In this document: positions 51,148 to 60,480 of the stretch, in pieces
Layout of the letters: each line of letters starts with the position of its first letter
How positions within the stretch are numbered: the first letter of the stretch is position 1
NCBI GenBank assembly: GCA_016705695.1
Contig: JADJLA010000002.1
Coordinates: forward strand, 1 to 64,000
Origin: Sphingobacteriaceae bacterium
GTDB lineage: Bacteria > Bacteroidota > Bacteroidia > B-17B0 > Aurantibacillaceae
Length of the DNA stretch: 64,000 nucleotides
Reading direction: 5' to 3'
Translations under genes and position numbers: made by a program
The notes under the pieces: generated by a model
What the model was told of the DNA's origin: nothing
The model's database searches: none
What the model saw: only the letters and a program-made list of their open reading frames with translations

Positions 51148-52074
51148 TTAGAACATTATTCCAATATTTATTCGAATAGCTCTTGCTGTGAGTCCTTGAT
51201 TCAAGGGGGCAAAATTCCATCCTTTTGCTGCATCATAGGTATTATCGATTCCTTTTGAAATAAAATCTGAATCTTTTCGCATTAAATTAGTAAAGGATTG
51301 AAAATAGTTTATCGACATCACCAGAGAAGTACTTCCAGCAATGCGGTATTCTGTACCAAGCCCTAAATTCATACCAACGCGCAACGGTGCAATAGAAGCG
51401 TCTTTTCCTAAGTCGATATTAGTACGAGAAAGTTCGGAAATTGTTGTTGTAACCGGAGCAGCTGTTCCTGTTATGGTAGTTTTTATACCTTGCGCATACG
51501 TATCGTTTGCTTTTACTCCTGCTCTAATACCAATTTCTCCACCAAACATCATAAAATATTTCATTCCGCTATATTCTTGCGTCATCATTTTTAGCATTGC
51601 AGGCAAAGTAACAAAAGTAGTTTTGTACTTTCTCTCATGCATTATATATTGAGTGCTACCATTTACCAATTCATACTCACTACTTTTTAAGTCGTCTTTA
51701 GCCTCCACCATATTATTCTCCTTATCTACAACAAGCTTTGCGTTAAATTCAGCATCATTGCGGTAGTTGATCCAACCTCCTTCAAAATCTCCTCCAATGC
51801 CGGTTTGAAAATGGACAATATCAGATAGCCTGAATTCCATTGTTAAACCAAAACCAAAACCAAAAACAGCACCACTACCTTTTGATCCAGTATTATTACT
51901 TTTTAACCAGCTAGGTTGTGGCGTGGCTTTTAAACCAAATCTGAATTTCTTATCAAAATTTTCTTGTTTTGGAGTTTCTGCAGGCTTTGGAGCTTCCGTA
52001 GGAGTTGTTGTTTGCGCTAATACACTTGCACTAAACAAAACGCTTGTGCTTAAAATAACTAATATCTTTTTCAT
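51148..52074 (-). CDS. PorT-family outer-membrane beta-barrel protein
   Basis: 308 residues. Signal peptide (through SVLAQ), a proline/threonine-rich linker (TTTPTEAPKPAETPKQ), then strands such as FRFGLKATPQPSWLKSN, FGFGFGLTMEFRLSDIVHF, FMMFGGEIGIRAGVKAND and LNLGLGTEYRIAGSTSLVMS. Fits OMP_b-brl_2. Divergent from gldB; its -7 box TATCTTTG lies at 52109-52102. Confidence 0.8.
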   Translation of the reverse strand: MKKILVILSTSVLFSASVLAQTTTPTEAPKPAETPKQENFDKKFRFGLKATPQPSWLKSNNTGSKGSGAVFGFGFGLTMEFRLSDIVHFQTGIGGDFEGGWINYRNDAEFNAKLVVDKENNMVEAKDDLKSSEYELVNGSTQYIMHERKYKTTFVTLPAMLKMMTQEYSGMKYFMMFGGEIGIRAGVKANDTYAQGIKTTITGTAAPVTTTISELSRTNIDLGKDASIAPLRVGMNLGLGTEYRIAGSTSLVMSINYFQSFTNLMRKDSDFISKGIDNTYDAAKGWNFAPLNQGLTARAIRINIGIMF

Positions 52075-52093
52075 TGATTAAAAATTTTAGATT

Positions 52094-52109
52094 TAACTTT
52101 ACAAAGATA
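52094..52109. promoter_or_regulatory. Back-to-back -7 boxes of gldB and the barrel gene
   Basis: TAACTTTA on the plus strand (52094-52101) and TATCTTTG on the minus strand (52109-52102) abut in the 46-bp gap between divergent genes, so the two promoters must exclude one another physically. Confidence 0.45.
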
Positions 52110-52120
52110 AAAATTTATTT

Positions 52121-53146
52121 ATGTTACAAAACACAATTAAGACCTCCTTACTTCTTTTTATTGTTATGATGTTTTGTACCTGCTCTAACAATCGCATGGA
52201 GGTTGATATTGAAAAGGTTAGCATATCCCAAATAAAGTTTCAAAGGCTCGAAAAGGATATGTTTTCTATAACAAAAGACAATATTGATGAGAAAACAACG
52301 GAGATCAAAAAGAACTATGGAATGTTCTATGAAAGGTATTTGAGTAGCTTTATTAATCGTGGTGGCACAATGGATAGCTTATACGAACAAAGCGTTTTAG
52401 GTTTTGTGAACGATAAGGACATGAAAAGTGTTTTTGATCTTATTGGCAAAACATTTTCGGATGATGACCTGAAAAAATTAGAAGGACAAATTATCGATGG
52501 CGCTAAACGATTTCATTATTTCTTTCCAAAACGAAAAATGCCAATATATCTTACCACATGCATGAGTGGTTTTAATTATTCGGTTGCTAACTCTGATAGC
52601 ACCTTAGCCATTGGATTAGATATGTATCTTGGCGAAAATGCTCCGTTCTATAAAATGCTTGAACTTCCACAATACCGTACTCATGTGATGAACAAAACAT
52701 ATATTCCAAGCGATATGATGCGTGGCTGGTTATTAAATGATTTTGATAATGATGCTGCAGTTAATACCTTGGTTCATCATACGATCTTTTATGGAAAAAT
52801 TTATTTTGCTGTTAAAACTTTAATGCCGGAAGTTGAAGACAGCGTGATCATTGGTTATACAACAAAACAAATGCAATACTGCAAACAAAATGAAAAGAAT
52901 TTGTGGGGCTACATGGCCGAAAAGAACAGATTATACGAGAACAATATGCGAACTGTACAAGAATTAACAGGCGAAGGGCCATTTACCTCGGCAATAAGTA
53001 AAGAATGTCCTCCCGGAATTGCCAAATGGATGGGATGGCAAATAATAAAAAGTTATATGAATAAAAATGAATCTGTAACTTTGGAGCTATTGATGAATGA
53101 GAAGGATGCGCAGAAGATTTTGAGTAAAAGTAAATACCGTCCTTAG
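52121..53146 (+). CDS. gldB: Gliding motility lipoprotein GldB
   Basis: 341 residues. Lipobox (IVMMFCTC). ISQIKFQRLEKDMFSITKDN, FPKRKMPIYLTTCMSGFNYS, IGLDMYLGENAPFYKML and MMRGWLLNDFDNDAAVNTLV match GldB, a lipoprotein needed for gliding in Flavobacterium and fused to metal-peptidase-like sequence in the family. gldC follows after 39 bases, as in known gliding bacteria. Confidence 0.88.
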   Translation: MLQNTIKTSLLLFIVMMFCTCSNNRMEVDIEKVSISQIKFQRLEKDMFSITKDNIDEKTTEIKKNYGMFYERYLSSFINRGGTMDSLYEQSVLGFVNDKDMKSVFDLIGKTFSDDDLKKLEGQIIDGAKRFHYFFPKRKMPIYLTTCMSGFNYSVANSDSTLAIGLDMYLGENAPFYKMLELPQYRTHVMNKTYIPSDMMRGWLLNDFDNDAAVNTLVHHTIFYGKIYFAVKTLMPEVEDSVIIGYTTKQMQYCKQNEKNLWGYMAEKNRLYENNMRTVQELTGEGPFTSAISKECPPGIAKWMGWQIIKSYMNKNESVTLELLMNEKDAQKILSKSKYRP

Positions 53147-53185
53147 TTATGAATGATGATTTATGAATGATGAATTAAGATAGTT

Positions 53186-53509
53186 ATGAAAGTAAGTGAA
53201 ATAAATTTTAAAGTATTGGTAGATGATGATCATTTGCCTGTGGATATTAAATGGGAAGCAAGCGATGCAGGCGAAAAAAGCCATGCCAAAAGCATGATGA
53301 TAGCTCTGTGGGACGCGAAGGAAAATAATACATTACGCATTGATCTTTGGACAAAAGACATGAGTGTAGATGAAATGAAGAAATTCTATCATCAAAATGT
53401 GATGACATTAACAGACACGTACATTCGTGCAACCAGCGATGAAGCAACCGCAAAAAAAGTAAAAGCTTTTTTTAATGAAATAGGAAAAGACTTAGGCGTA
53501 TTAAAGTGA
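53186..53509 (+). CDS. gldC: Gliding motility protein GldC
   Basis: 107 residues, cytosolic. EINFKVLVDDDHLPVDIKWE, SMMIALWDAKENNTLRIDLW and MKKFYHQNVMTLTDTYIRAT fit GldC, a helper of gliding that raises efficiency but is not essential in Flavobacterium. Forms a pair with gldB. Confidence 0.88.
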   Translation: MKVSEINFKVLVDDDHLPVDIKWEASDAGEKSHAKSMMIALWDAKENNTLRIDLWTKDMSVDEMKKFYHQNVMTLTDTYIRATSDEATAKKVKAFFNEIGKDLGVLK

Positions 53510-53536
53510 GGAGCTGTTAACAACAGCTACGTTTCT

Positions 53537-53716
53537 TTAGCCACGAATTACACTAATTTTCACTAATCTGGGTTTGTGAAAATTACACCAATCTATGCTT
53601 AAATCTTATTTAGTAATTAAACACAGATTAGTGAAATCAAATCACATAAATTGGTGCGAATTTGTGAAGTTAGTGGCTAAATCAGGTATAAGATCGCAGC
53701 GGAGCTGCGAGGAATT
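53537..53716. repeat. Palindromic repeat family (TTAGCCACGAATT), copy 2
   Basis: Left arm TTAGCCACGAATTACACTAA, right arm ...TTAGTGGCTAA ending at 53680, then the tail GCAGCGGAGCTGC-N2-GGAATT (53696-53716). The tail matches copy 1 (12921-13088) with one difference. Fills the gldC-mnmA gap of 214 bp. Confidence 0.75.
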
Positions 53717-53723
53717 CTTTTGA

Positions 53724-54827
53724 TCAAAGTGCGGGAATAGTTTTTCTTTCTATAAAGCCACCGCCAACTAGATCATCTCCTTCGTAAATAACAGCGCTTT
53801 GCCCCGGTGCAACACCACTTACCGGTGAGTGGAAGATCACATCCAATTTATTGTCGATGGTATTAATGGTTGCCAAAGTTCCGGCATCTTTATAGCGGAT
53901 CTTGGTTAATCCAATAAAATCCTCTGGTAAACTATTGTACTTAATTAAATTAAAATCACGAACGCGCAAATGATTTTCTAAAAGATCGTCTTTATCACCA
54001 AGAATAACCGTGTTTGTTTCAGGAATAATTTCTTTTACAAAAACCGGCTCGCCCATAGCAATTTCTAAACCCTTGCGTTGACCAACTGTATAAAAAGGAT
54101 AACCACGATGCTTCCCTACTTTTTTATCCTTATAAATATAATCGCCACCGTCAACTTTTGCTTCTAGGTTGGGCATACGATGTTTCAAAAAAGAGCGGTA
54201 ATCATTATCAGGTACAAAACAAATATCATAACTCTCGCTTTTGTTAGCAAGATCATAAAACCCTGCATCCTTTGCCATTTGCTTTATGTCCGTTTTTTTA
54301 AATCCACCTAAAGGAAACATCGTTCTATTTAAACAGTCCTGATCTAATCCCCACAAAACATACGTTTGATCTTTTGTTTGGTCAATTCCTTTATGAATTA
54401 TCGTTCGTCCGTTCTCTTTTCGCAATTGCGCGTAATGTCCGGTTGCAATAAATTCGCAGTCCAACATATCAGCACGTTTTAATAAAGCATCCCATTTGAT
54501 ATGCGTATTACATAAAACGCAAGGATTAGGCGTTCTTCCCGCCAAATACTCTTCAACAAAATTATTGATAATGAATTCACCGAACTCTGCGCGGATATCT
54601 AAAATATAATGCGGAAAGCCCATGTCAACTGCCATCGTTCGCGCATCATTAATACTATCCAAACTACAACAACCTGTTTCGCGCGTGCTTGATCCTGAAC
54701 TGGTATAATCCCAAGTTTTCATAGTAATACCAATCACTTCGTAACCTTGTTCATGAAGCATCATAGCGGTAACACTGCTGTCGATACCACCACTCATGGC
54801 CACTAAAACTTTACCTTTTTTACTCAT
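53724..54827 (-). CDS. mnmA: tRNA-specific 2-thiouridylase MnmA
   Basis: 367 residues. Puts sulfur on U34 of tRNA Lys, Glu and Gln. VLVAMSGGIDSSVTAMMLHE is the PP-loop (SGGIDSS), RTPNPCVLCNTHIKWD holds the first catalytic Cys, ESYDICFVPDNDYRSFL the second, and SAVIYEGDDLVGGGFIERK ends the protein. Standard length. Confidence 0.95.
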   Translation of the reverse strand: MSKKGKVLVAMSGGIDSSVTAMMLHEQGYEVIGITMKTWDYTSSGSSTRETGCCSLDSINDARTMAVDMGFPHYILDIRAEFGEFIINNFVEEYLAGRTPNPCVLCNTHIKWDALLKRADMLDCEFIATGHYAQLRKENGRTIIHKGIDQTKDQTYVLWGLDQDCLNRTMFPLGGFKKTDIKQMAKDAGFYDLANKSESYDICFVPDNDYRSFLKHRMPNLEAKVDGGDYIYKDKKVGKHRGYPFYTVGQRKGLEIAMGEPVFVKEIIPETNTVILGDKDDLLENHLRVRDFNLIKYNSLPEDFIGLTKIRYKDAGTLATINTIDNKLDVIFHSPVSGVAPGQSAVIYEGDDLVGGGFIERKTIPAL

Positions 54828-54878
54828 GGGAGTATAAAGGTACTAAGAAAAGCGTTTGAATAAATAAGAATTTGGGAT

Positions 54879-57179
54879 TTAGTCTTTTATAACCTTTACA
54901 GGTTTTAAACTCGTTTCTTTTGTGAAATGTATGAAATACACACCTTTAGCAAATTGCGAAGTATTAATTAAGATCTCAGCATCAACTTCTCTTCTCAATA
55001 TTTCCTTACCTGTAACGTCAAGTAATTTGATCTGAATATTTCTTGTAGAAACGATCTTCAATTCATCTTTGAACGGATTTGGAAACACTTGCAAAAATTC
55101 ATTTAAAGAACTTTCTGTTATTTCTGTACAAAGCGAAACTATCAACGAAAGTGTTGTTTTGTTTGTACACTGATTGACATCAGAACCTGTAACTGTATAG
55201 ATAGTACTGCTAACAGGACTCACTGTAACATTTGATCCGCTACCTGTGGTTGCCCAAGTGTAATTAACAGCGCCACTTGCGGTTAAAGTTGCTTGATCGC
55301 CAGAACAAATAAGTGTTGGGCTTGCCAATGCGCTAACCGTTGGGCCAGGAACAAAACTCACAGTAATTGCCGATGTGGCCGAACATACCGATGTTGTTCC
55401 TGTTACGGTATACTGAATAGTGACACTTGGTGATGAAAAAGCGCTGCTTGTATTACAACTTGATAAGCCAATGCATGGGTTCCAATTATAATTTGACGCG
55501 CCTGTTGCAGTGAGTATAGAATTAACACCAGGACAAACTGTTAAACTACTTTGCGCTAGATTAATTGATATAGGCGTTGTTGTTCCAATTACAATAGCAT
55601 CAGTACTTGTACAAAGACCTGTTGCCCCTACAACAGTATACGATCCTGATGGCACAAAAACACTTGGTGAAATAATATTACCGGTAAACGTAGTTCCTGT
55701 CCAAGTGTAATTTGTGGCCCCATTGCCTGTTAGTTGTACGCTAAAGCCAGCACATGCCAATGATGATGTATTAGTTACATTAACGCTTATTGATAGGATA
55801 TTCACAACAGTTAAAGTAGAAGTAGAAGCCGGGCCAGAACAACACCCCCCTGATATTACCCACATATAAATATTTGTTCCTGAACCAACTCCGGTTACAG
55901 CTGTGCTTGGTGAATTAGGTGATACAAAAATTCCGCTTCCTGAAATTAACGACCAAGTTCCTATTCCAATGGCAGGTGCGTTTGCCTGCATAGTTGTTGT
56001 ATTACCACTACATGTGAGAGTTTGATTTGGTCCAGCTACTGAAACTGAAGGAGGCATTCCCCTAATTATTGCAACCGTTGAAGATGAAACACAGGTTCCA
56101 TTAGTTATCGTCCACGCGAAAATGTTAGTTCCTACTCCAACTGAAAAAAGTGCAGTATTAGCCAATGTAGGTGTTATAATAATAGCACTTCCAGATAATA
56201 ATGTCCAAGAGCCCGTACCTATTGATGGTATATTTCCATTTAATGTTGCAGTAGTAGCACAAATACATTGATTACCGCCTGCATTTGCCGGGGTTGGCCC
56301 TTGAACAACCGTAACACTTGTTGTTAATGAAACAGGGCATGCTGTACCACATGTAACAGTTAAAGAATAATTACCTGAATGCAATGGTTGCGCGTTTACT
56401 ATTGTTGGATTTTGTGAATTAGAAACAAAACTATTTGGCCCCGCCCAAGTATACGAAGGCGAACATTGCGAAGTGTACGTCAAATTTAAACTTAATGTAT
56501 TTCCTGAACACAATGTGGAATTGCTGCTTGCAACAACGTTACTAATCACAGGCGACGTTGTACCTACATACACATCGTAATCCTCCACTTCTCCGCATGA
56601 ATAATTATTACATGGGTCGATAGTGGCGCCACTGATCCCAAAAGCACACCTTACACGCAAACGATAAGTGCCATTAGTTTGGGCAGGTGGAATAGTTGTT
56701 GTAAACGTTAACCAACCTCCCGCAGGCACTGTTCCTGTTGACCAGCCTATTTTTTCAGTGGGGGCTGTGGAAAATATATTGTCGTTATTCCAATCAATGA
56801 ACGCGGCAACACCTTGGGGATTAATATTTCCGATCTGAATACTAAATGATACAACTTGACCGGCACTAACCGAAAGGTTATGCTGACATTTATGATAAAT
56901 ATAATTTTTAATGCCAATACTTGGAAAAATTTGAGCATTACAACCTGTATTAGGATTATTGATATCCACGTTACCGCTAAAAGTTAGTACGCTATGAATA
57001 AAATCATTTAGAAAATTCCCCGGCATGTTTGAAGGGCCTGGTTGGTTACACGGACTTTGACCATACAAAGGCATGCAATATGGCGCTGGAAGATTACCGG
57101 GTTGAGCTATTAAGCAAGTGTTTATTCCAAATAAAAACACAAGGGCTAAAATAAATTGAACTCCTACTTTTTTTATCAT
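54879..57179 (-). CDS. GEVED/Ig-like secreted protein with T9SS sorting domain
   Basis: 766 residues from the ATG at 57179, where the signal peptide starts (MIKKVGVQFILALVFLFGIN). Residues about 90-215 form a GEVED domain (VAAFIDWNNDNIFSTAPTEK, RLRVRCAFGISGA, SCGEVEDYDVYVG). Then come about six Ig/PKD-type modules rich in Ser/Thr/Gly, and the T9SS tail LQVFPNPFKDELKIVSTRNI ... FAKGVYFIHFTKE. Surface adhesin or enzyme partner; no catalytic domain. Paralog of the next gene to the right, separated by about 85 bp. Confidence 0.88.
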   Translation of the reverse strand: MIKKVGVQFILALVFLFGINTCLIAQPGNLPAPYCMPLYGQSPCNQPGPSNMPGNFLNDFIHSVLTFSGNVDINNPNTGCNAQIFPSIGIKNYIYHKCQHNLSVSAGQVVSFSIQIGNINPQGVAAFIDWNNDNIFSTAPTEKIGWSTGTVPAGGWLTFTTTIPPAQTNGTYRLRVRCAFGISGATIDPCNNYSCGEVEDYDVYVGTTSPVISNVVASSNSTLCSGNTLSLNLTYTSQCSPSYTWAGPNSFVSNSQNPTIVNAQPLHSGNYSLTVTCGTACPVSLTTSVTVVQGPTPANAGGNQCICATTATLNGNIPSIGTGSWTLLSGSAIIITPTLANTALFSVGVGTNIFAWTITNGTCVSSSTVAIIRGMPPSVSVAGPNQTLTCSGNTTTMQANAPAIGIGTWSLISGSGIFVSPNSPSTAVTGVGSGTNIYMWVISGGCCSGPASTSTLTVVNILSISVNVTNTSSLACAGFSVQLTGNGATNYTWTGTTFTGNIISPSVFVPSGSYTVVGATGLCTSTDAIVIGTTTPISINLAQSSLTVCPGVNSILTATGASNYNWNPCIGLSSCNTSSAFSSPSVTIQYTVTGTTSVCSATSAITVSFVPGPTVSALASPTLICSGDQATLTASGAVNYTWATTGSGSNVTVSPVSSTIYTVTGSDVNQCTNKTTLSLIVSLCTEITESSLNEFLQVFPNPFKDELKIVSTRNIQIKLLDVTGKEILRREVDAEILINTSQFAKGVYFIHFTKETSLKPVKVIKD

Positions 57180-57264
57180 CAAAGTAAAGATATAAAACAA
57201 AGTAAGAAAAACAAGAATGGGAAATTGTTAAAGACTGATCAATTAAGTGAAACCTCGTTTTCAA

Positions 57265-59019
57265 TTAGTCTTTGATCAGTTTTACAGGGTTTGTTCCTGA
57301 ACCTCCATCAATAAACATATAATAAACTCCTTTTGAGAGCTCGCTCATATCAATAGATTCGTCCTTCAAAAACCGTTTCTCCATTATTACCTCTCCTATA
57401 GAATTCAGTATTTTAATATTCAGAGGTTCCTTAATTTTTATATTCAACAGATCATGAAATGGACTTGGATAAATAAATCCTTGGCCGTTGTATTCATTCC
57501 ATTCATTCAATCCTGTACATGGATTTACTGATAGCGTATACATTTTAGTTCCTACACAGCCTGTTGTTCCAGTTGAAGCAACAGTATAAATTGTTGTAAT
57601 TGATGGTGAAACAACGATACTTGTATTTGTAGAAGAACCCGGTGTCCAAGTATAACTGCTTGCTCCATTTGCAGACAGAGTGGCAGAGCCACCTGCACAT
57701 ATAATTGAATTGGATGATGAAATATTGACCACAGGGAGCTGACCAACCAGAAGCGTATGCGTTTTTTTCGTTGAGCAAGCATTGTTTGTTGCCGTACCTG
57801 TAACCGTATAAATTGTGGTGGCAGTAGGAGAAATAATAATACTTGTATTTGTAGAAGAACCAGGCACCCACGTATAACTATTTGCTCCATTTACTGAAAG
57901 TGTAGCCGAACCACCTATACAAATCACTGAATTGGATGACGAAACATTGACGGTCGGGCCTTGATTCACAGTCACTGTATACATATTAGTTCCAATACAA
58001 TTTGTAGTTGCGGTAGATGCCACCGTATAAATTGTTGTAATAGATGGTGAAACAATAACTACTGAATTAGTTGACGAGACGGGTGTCCATGTATAATTAT
58101 TAGATCCTGACGCAGTAAGAGCTACTGTTGCACCAGCGCAAATAACAGAGTTGGATGCAGAAACATAAAGACTAGGGCCTGGATCAACATAAACATGAGT
58201 AATTGCCATCACAGGACAAGTTGCTGAACTTAATGAAACATAATAAAACCCATTACTTGCCGTGGTTGTGTTCACAACTGTAGGATTTTGAATTGAACTT
58301 GTAAAACTGTTTGGCCCTCCCCAATCAAATGTTGTTGATGAAGTTCCCGTATAAGACACACTTAAATTTGCGTTTTGTCCAATACATATTGTTTGATTTG
58401 GAGAAGCTGTTGCAGTTATTGGGTTTGCGGGAGGTGGTGATGTTCCAACGAAAACATTATAATCTTCTGATTCGCCATAACCATACATTGCGCATGGTTG
58501 CATTCCACCGCCAGGCGTTGCCCAAGCATTTCTTAATCGCATTCGATACACACCAGCAGATTGAGTTAAAGGTACTGTAAACGTTGATGTATACCACGTG
58601 CCCGCTGGAGGAACGCTAGGACTAAATGCCACTCTTTCCGAAGGTATCTGAAAAATATTATCCTGGTTCCAATCAATAAATATAGCATATCCACTCGCCC
58701 ATACACTTGCACTTTGAACGCTACACGAAACAGTTTGTCCAGCATTAACCTGTAAAGGATGATTACAATAAAAAATATAGTTATTTGGTAATCCATTACA
58801 CCCGGAATTTATGTTATTAATGTTTAATACAGCTCCTGTGGTTGTAAATCCATTTATAAAATCATTTATAAAGTTACTGCTAGTATTTGATGGGCCAGGT
58901 TGACTGCAAGGAATGGCCCATATTCCAACTGATGGTGTGCAGTAAGGCGCCGGATTCCATGATTGTGAAACCCCGTTTAATGACATCAACAATAATAATA
59001 GAAAGTAGATTTTATTCAT
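57265..59019 (-). CDS. GEVED/Ig-repeat secreted protein with T9SS sorting domain
   Basis: 584 residues. Signal peptide (MNKIYFLLLLLMSLNGVSQ). GEVED-type module (AIFIDWNQDNIFQIPSERVA, RMRLRNAWATPGG, GESEDYNVFVG). Three near-identical Ig-like units of about 75 residues follow at about 285-500 (for example SSNSVICIGGSATLSVNGAN, SYTWVPGSSTNTSIIISPTA). T9SS tail: IYPSPFHDLLNIKIKEPLNI ... SELSKGVYYMFIDGG. DNA of the three units is repetitive, which can confuse assembly. Confidence 0.88.
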   Translation of the reverse strand: MNKIYFLLLLLMSLNGVSQSWNPAPYCTPSVGIWAIPCSQPGPSNTSSNFINDFINGFTTTGAVLNINNINSGCNGLPNNYIFYCNHPLQVNAGQTVSCSVQSASVWASGYAIFIDWNQDNIFQIPSERVAFSPSVPPAGTWYTSTFTVPLTQSAGVYRMRLRNAWATPGGGMQPCAMYGYGESEDYNVFVGTSPPPANPITATASPNQTICIGQNANLSVSYTGTSSTTFDWGGPNSFTSSIQNPTVVNTTTASNGFYYVSLSSATCPVMAITHVYVDPGPSLYVSASNSVICAGATVALTASGSNNYTWTPVSSTNSVVIVSPSITTIYTVASTATTNCIGTNMYTVTVNQGPTVNVSSSNSVICIGGSATLSVNGANSYTWVPGSSTNTSIIISPTATTIYTVTGTATNNACSTKKTHTLLVGQLPVVNISSSNSIICAGGSATLSANGASSYTWTPGSSTNTSIVVSPSITTIYTVASTGTTGCVGTKMYTLSVNPCTGLNEWNEYNGQGFIYPSPFHDLLNIKIKEPLNIKILNSIGEVIMEKRFLKDESIDMSELSKGVYYMFIDGGSGTNPVKLIKD

Positions 59020-59091
59020 ATAGCTTTCGTTTTAATAAAGCTACAAAAAATAAGTGATAAAAGCAATTAGGAGCATGGCTAACTCATTGAT

Positions 59092-59154
59092 CTAAAAAAA
59101 ACCGATCACCACCATTAATAAAACGAATATGATTATTGCGAATACCTTTTTCAT
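59092..59154 (-). CDS. Possible 20-residue membrane peptide
   Basis: ATG at 59154: MKKVFAIIIFVLLMVVIGFF then TAG. Two lysines followed by one membrane-spanning stretch, the layout of known bacterial small membrane proteins. It lies alone in a 197-bp gap. No ribosome-binding evidence, as Bacteroidetes rarely use one. Confidence 0.3.
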   Translation of the reverse strand: MKKVFAIIIFVLLMVVIGFF

Positions 59155-59216
59155 GCCTGCCGTATATATACATACGGCTGCGAAGCTATAAAGGTTGGCA
59201 GCTGTGCCTCAGAGAG

Positions 59217-59996
59217 TTATTTAGCCTTAGGTTTAGTGCCTTTTGGTGTAACCGTTCCTGTTTTTGGAGATGTTGTTGTTTCTCCGGGTATTTTATTCTT
59301 TTTAAAATATTCTTCCGTTTCTTTTTTATTGGCTTGTACGCCATTCTTAAATAATTCCTTATCCTTTAATTTTCCTTCTTTGTCTCTGTATATCCAAACA
59401 CCTTCCTTATGTCCGCCTTTAAAAACACCGGTAGCTGCTGCAACTCCATTTGGATAATAGTAACTTGTCTTTCCTTCCATTTTTCCGTTCACATATTTGC
59501 CTTCGCCTTTTACTAATTTGCCATCGTAAAATTGCTTGAACGGACCTTCCTCTAAACCATTCTTGTAGTTCTTTTCTTCCGCTAGGGTTCCATCAGGAAG
59601 ATATACCAAACATTTTCCGTCTTTTTTTCCAAGCTTATAATTATCCTTGCTTAACAAAGCACCTGCATCATCGTAAAATATCCAAATGCTATCTTTTTCT
59701 TCTTTGATATACTTTCCTTGGGCCATTAACTTACCGGTTAATTGGTGATACATTTTAGCGTACGCAATATTTCCACCGTCCTTGTAATACGTTACCGCTC
59801 GTCTGGCCGTATCGCCAGGATAATAATGCTTAAACGTTCCAACAGGTTTATCATCCTTAAATTCTCCTTCGTAAACCAATTCGCCTTTATCGTTCTTCTT
59901 TTTCCAATAGCCTTGTTTTTTGCCAGAGGCATCAACAGTTTGGGCACTTACTGAATACGTAATTAAGATAAGGAGGGGTAGAATTATTTTTCGCAT
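59217..59996 (-). CDS. MORN/YwqK-type repeat secreted protein
   Basis: 259 residues from the ATG at 59996 (MRKIILPLLILITYSVSAQ, signal peptide). At least six 22-residue MORN-like units: GKKQGYWKKKNDKGELVYEG-type (GELVYEGEFKDDKPVGTFKH), GLEEGPFKQFYDGKLVKGEG and GKMEGKTSYYYPNGVAAATG. The label 'YwqK antitoxin' in databases is weakly founded. Basic, Thr/Pro-rich tail (TTTSPKTGTVTPKGTKPKAK). Function unknown. Confidence 0.8.
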   Translation of the reverse strand: MRKIILPLLILITYSVSAQTVDASGKKQGYWKKKNDKGELVYEGEFKDDKPVGTFKHYYPGDTARRAVTYYKDGGNIAYAKMYHQLTGKLMAQGKYIKEEKDSIWIFYDDAGALLSKDNYKLGKKDGKCLVYLPDGTLAEEKNYKNGLEEGPFKQFYDGKLVKGEGKYVNGKMEGKTSYYYPNGVAAATGVFKGGHKEGVWIYRDKEGKLKDKELFKNGVQANKKETEEYFKKNKIPGETTTSPKTGTVTPKGTKPKAK

Positions 59997-60104
59997 ATAC
60001 ACCATAATACAATGTTAAAGTAAAGATACCTAAATTTTGAGGTTATGATAAGGTTGTTAATGATTTTTAGCAATTAGTCGGTCCTCAAAAAGTGTTTTTA
60101 AGAT

Positions 60105-60280
60105 TATTTTTATTTGGGCGCCTTATCGCGCTTTCACTTCAAGCCTGCTTAAATTTTGCAATGTTTGTCGGGCTTCGGGGTCTCCGATTCTTAAGCGGAG
60201 CCTCCTCGCTCCGCAAACATTACGCAAAATTTGGCGCAGGGCTTTTCGTTCAATCGCGGGCGCGGTATTACACATTAGAT
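60105..60280. repeat. GC-rich intergenic repeat, copy 2
   Basis: Near-identical to 11335-11512 from TTTATTTGGGCGCC to CATTAG. They differ in the hairpin centre (GATTCTTAAGCGGAG versus GCCGAAGAAGCGGAG) and a few other bases. Confidence 0.8.
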
Positions 60281-60372
60281 AACAGTAAAAAAATCTGTCG
60301 CTTTTCGAGTCTCTTTAATCTTTTCCAACAGATTTTTGCTGCCATTTAAGAAACAAGCTTATTAATAGTAAA

Positions 60373-60475
60373 GATCACAGAGGATCTGAGGATCGACTAA
60401 TGGAACGCAGATGATGCTGATCTTTTAAGATTTGTTATGACTGATCTGCGCTAATCATAAAGATCTGCTTTATCA
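60373..60475. repeat. GATC-rich palindromic repeat
   Basis: GATCACAGAGGATCTGAGGA, ACGCAGATGATGCTGATC and GATCTGCGCTAATCATAAAG form interlaced inverted repeats (GCAGAT/ATCTGC). It is in the gap before recQ's 3' end. With copy 2 of the GC-rich repeat it accounts for the 475-bp gap 60006-60480, in which no gene is seen. Confidence 0.5.
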
Positions 60476-60480
60476 ACGTT

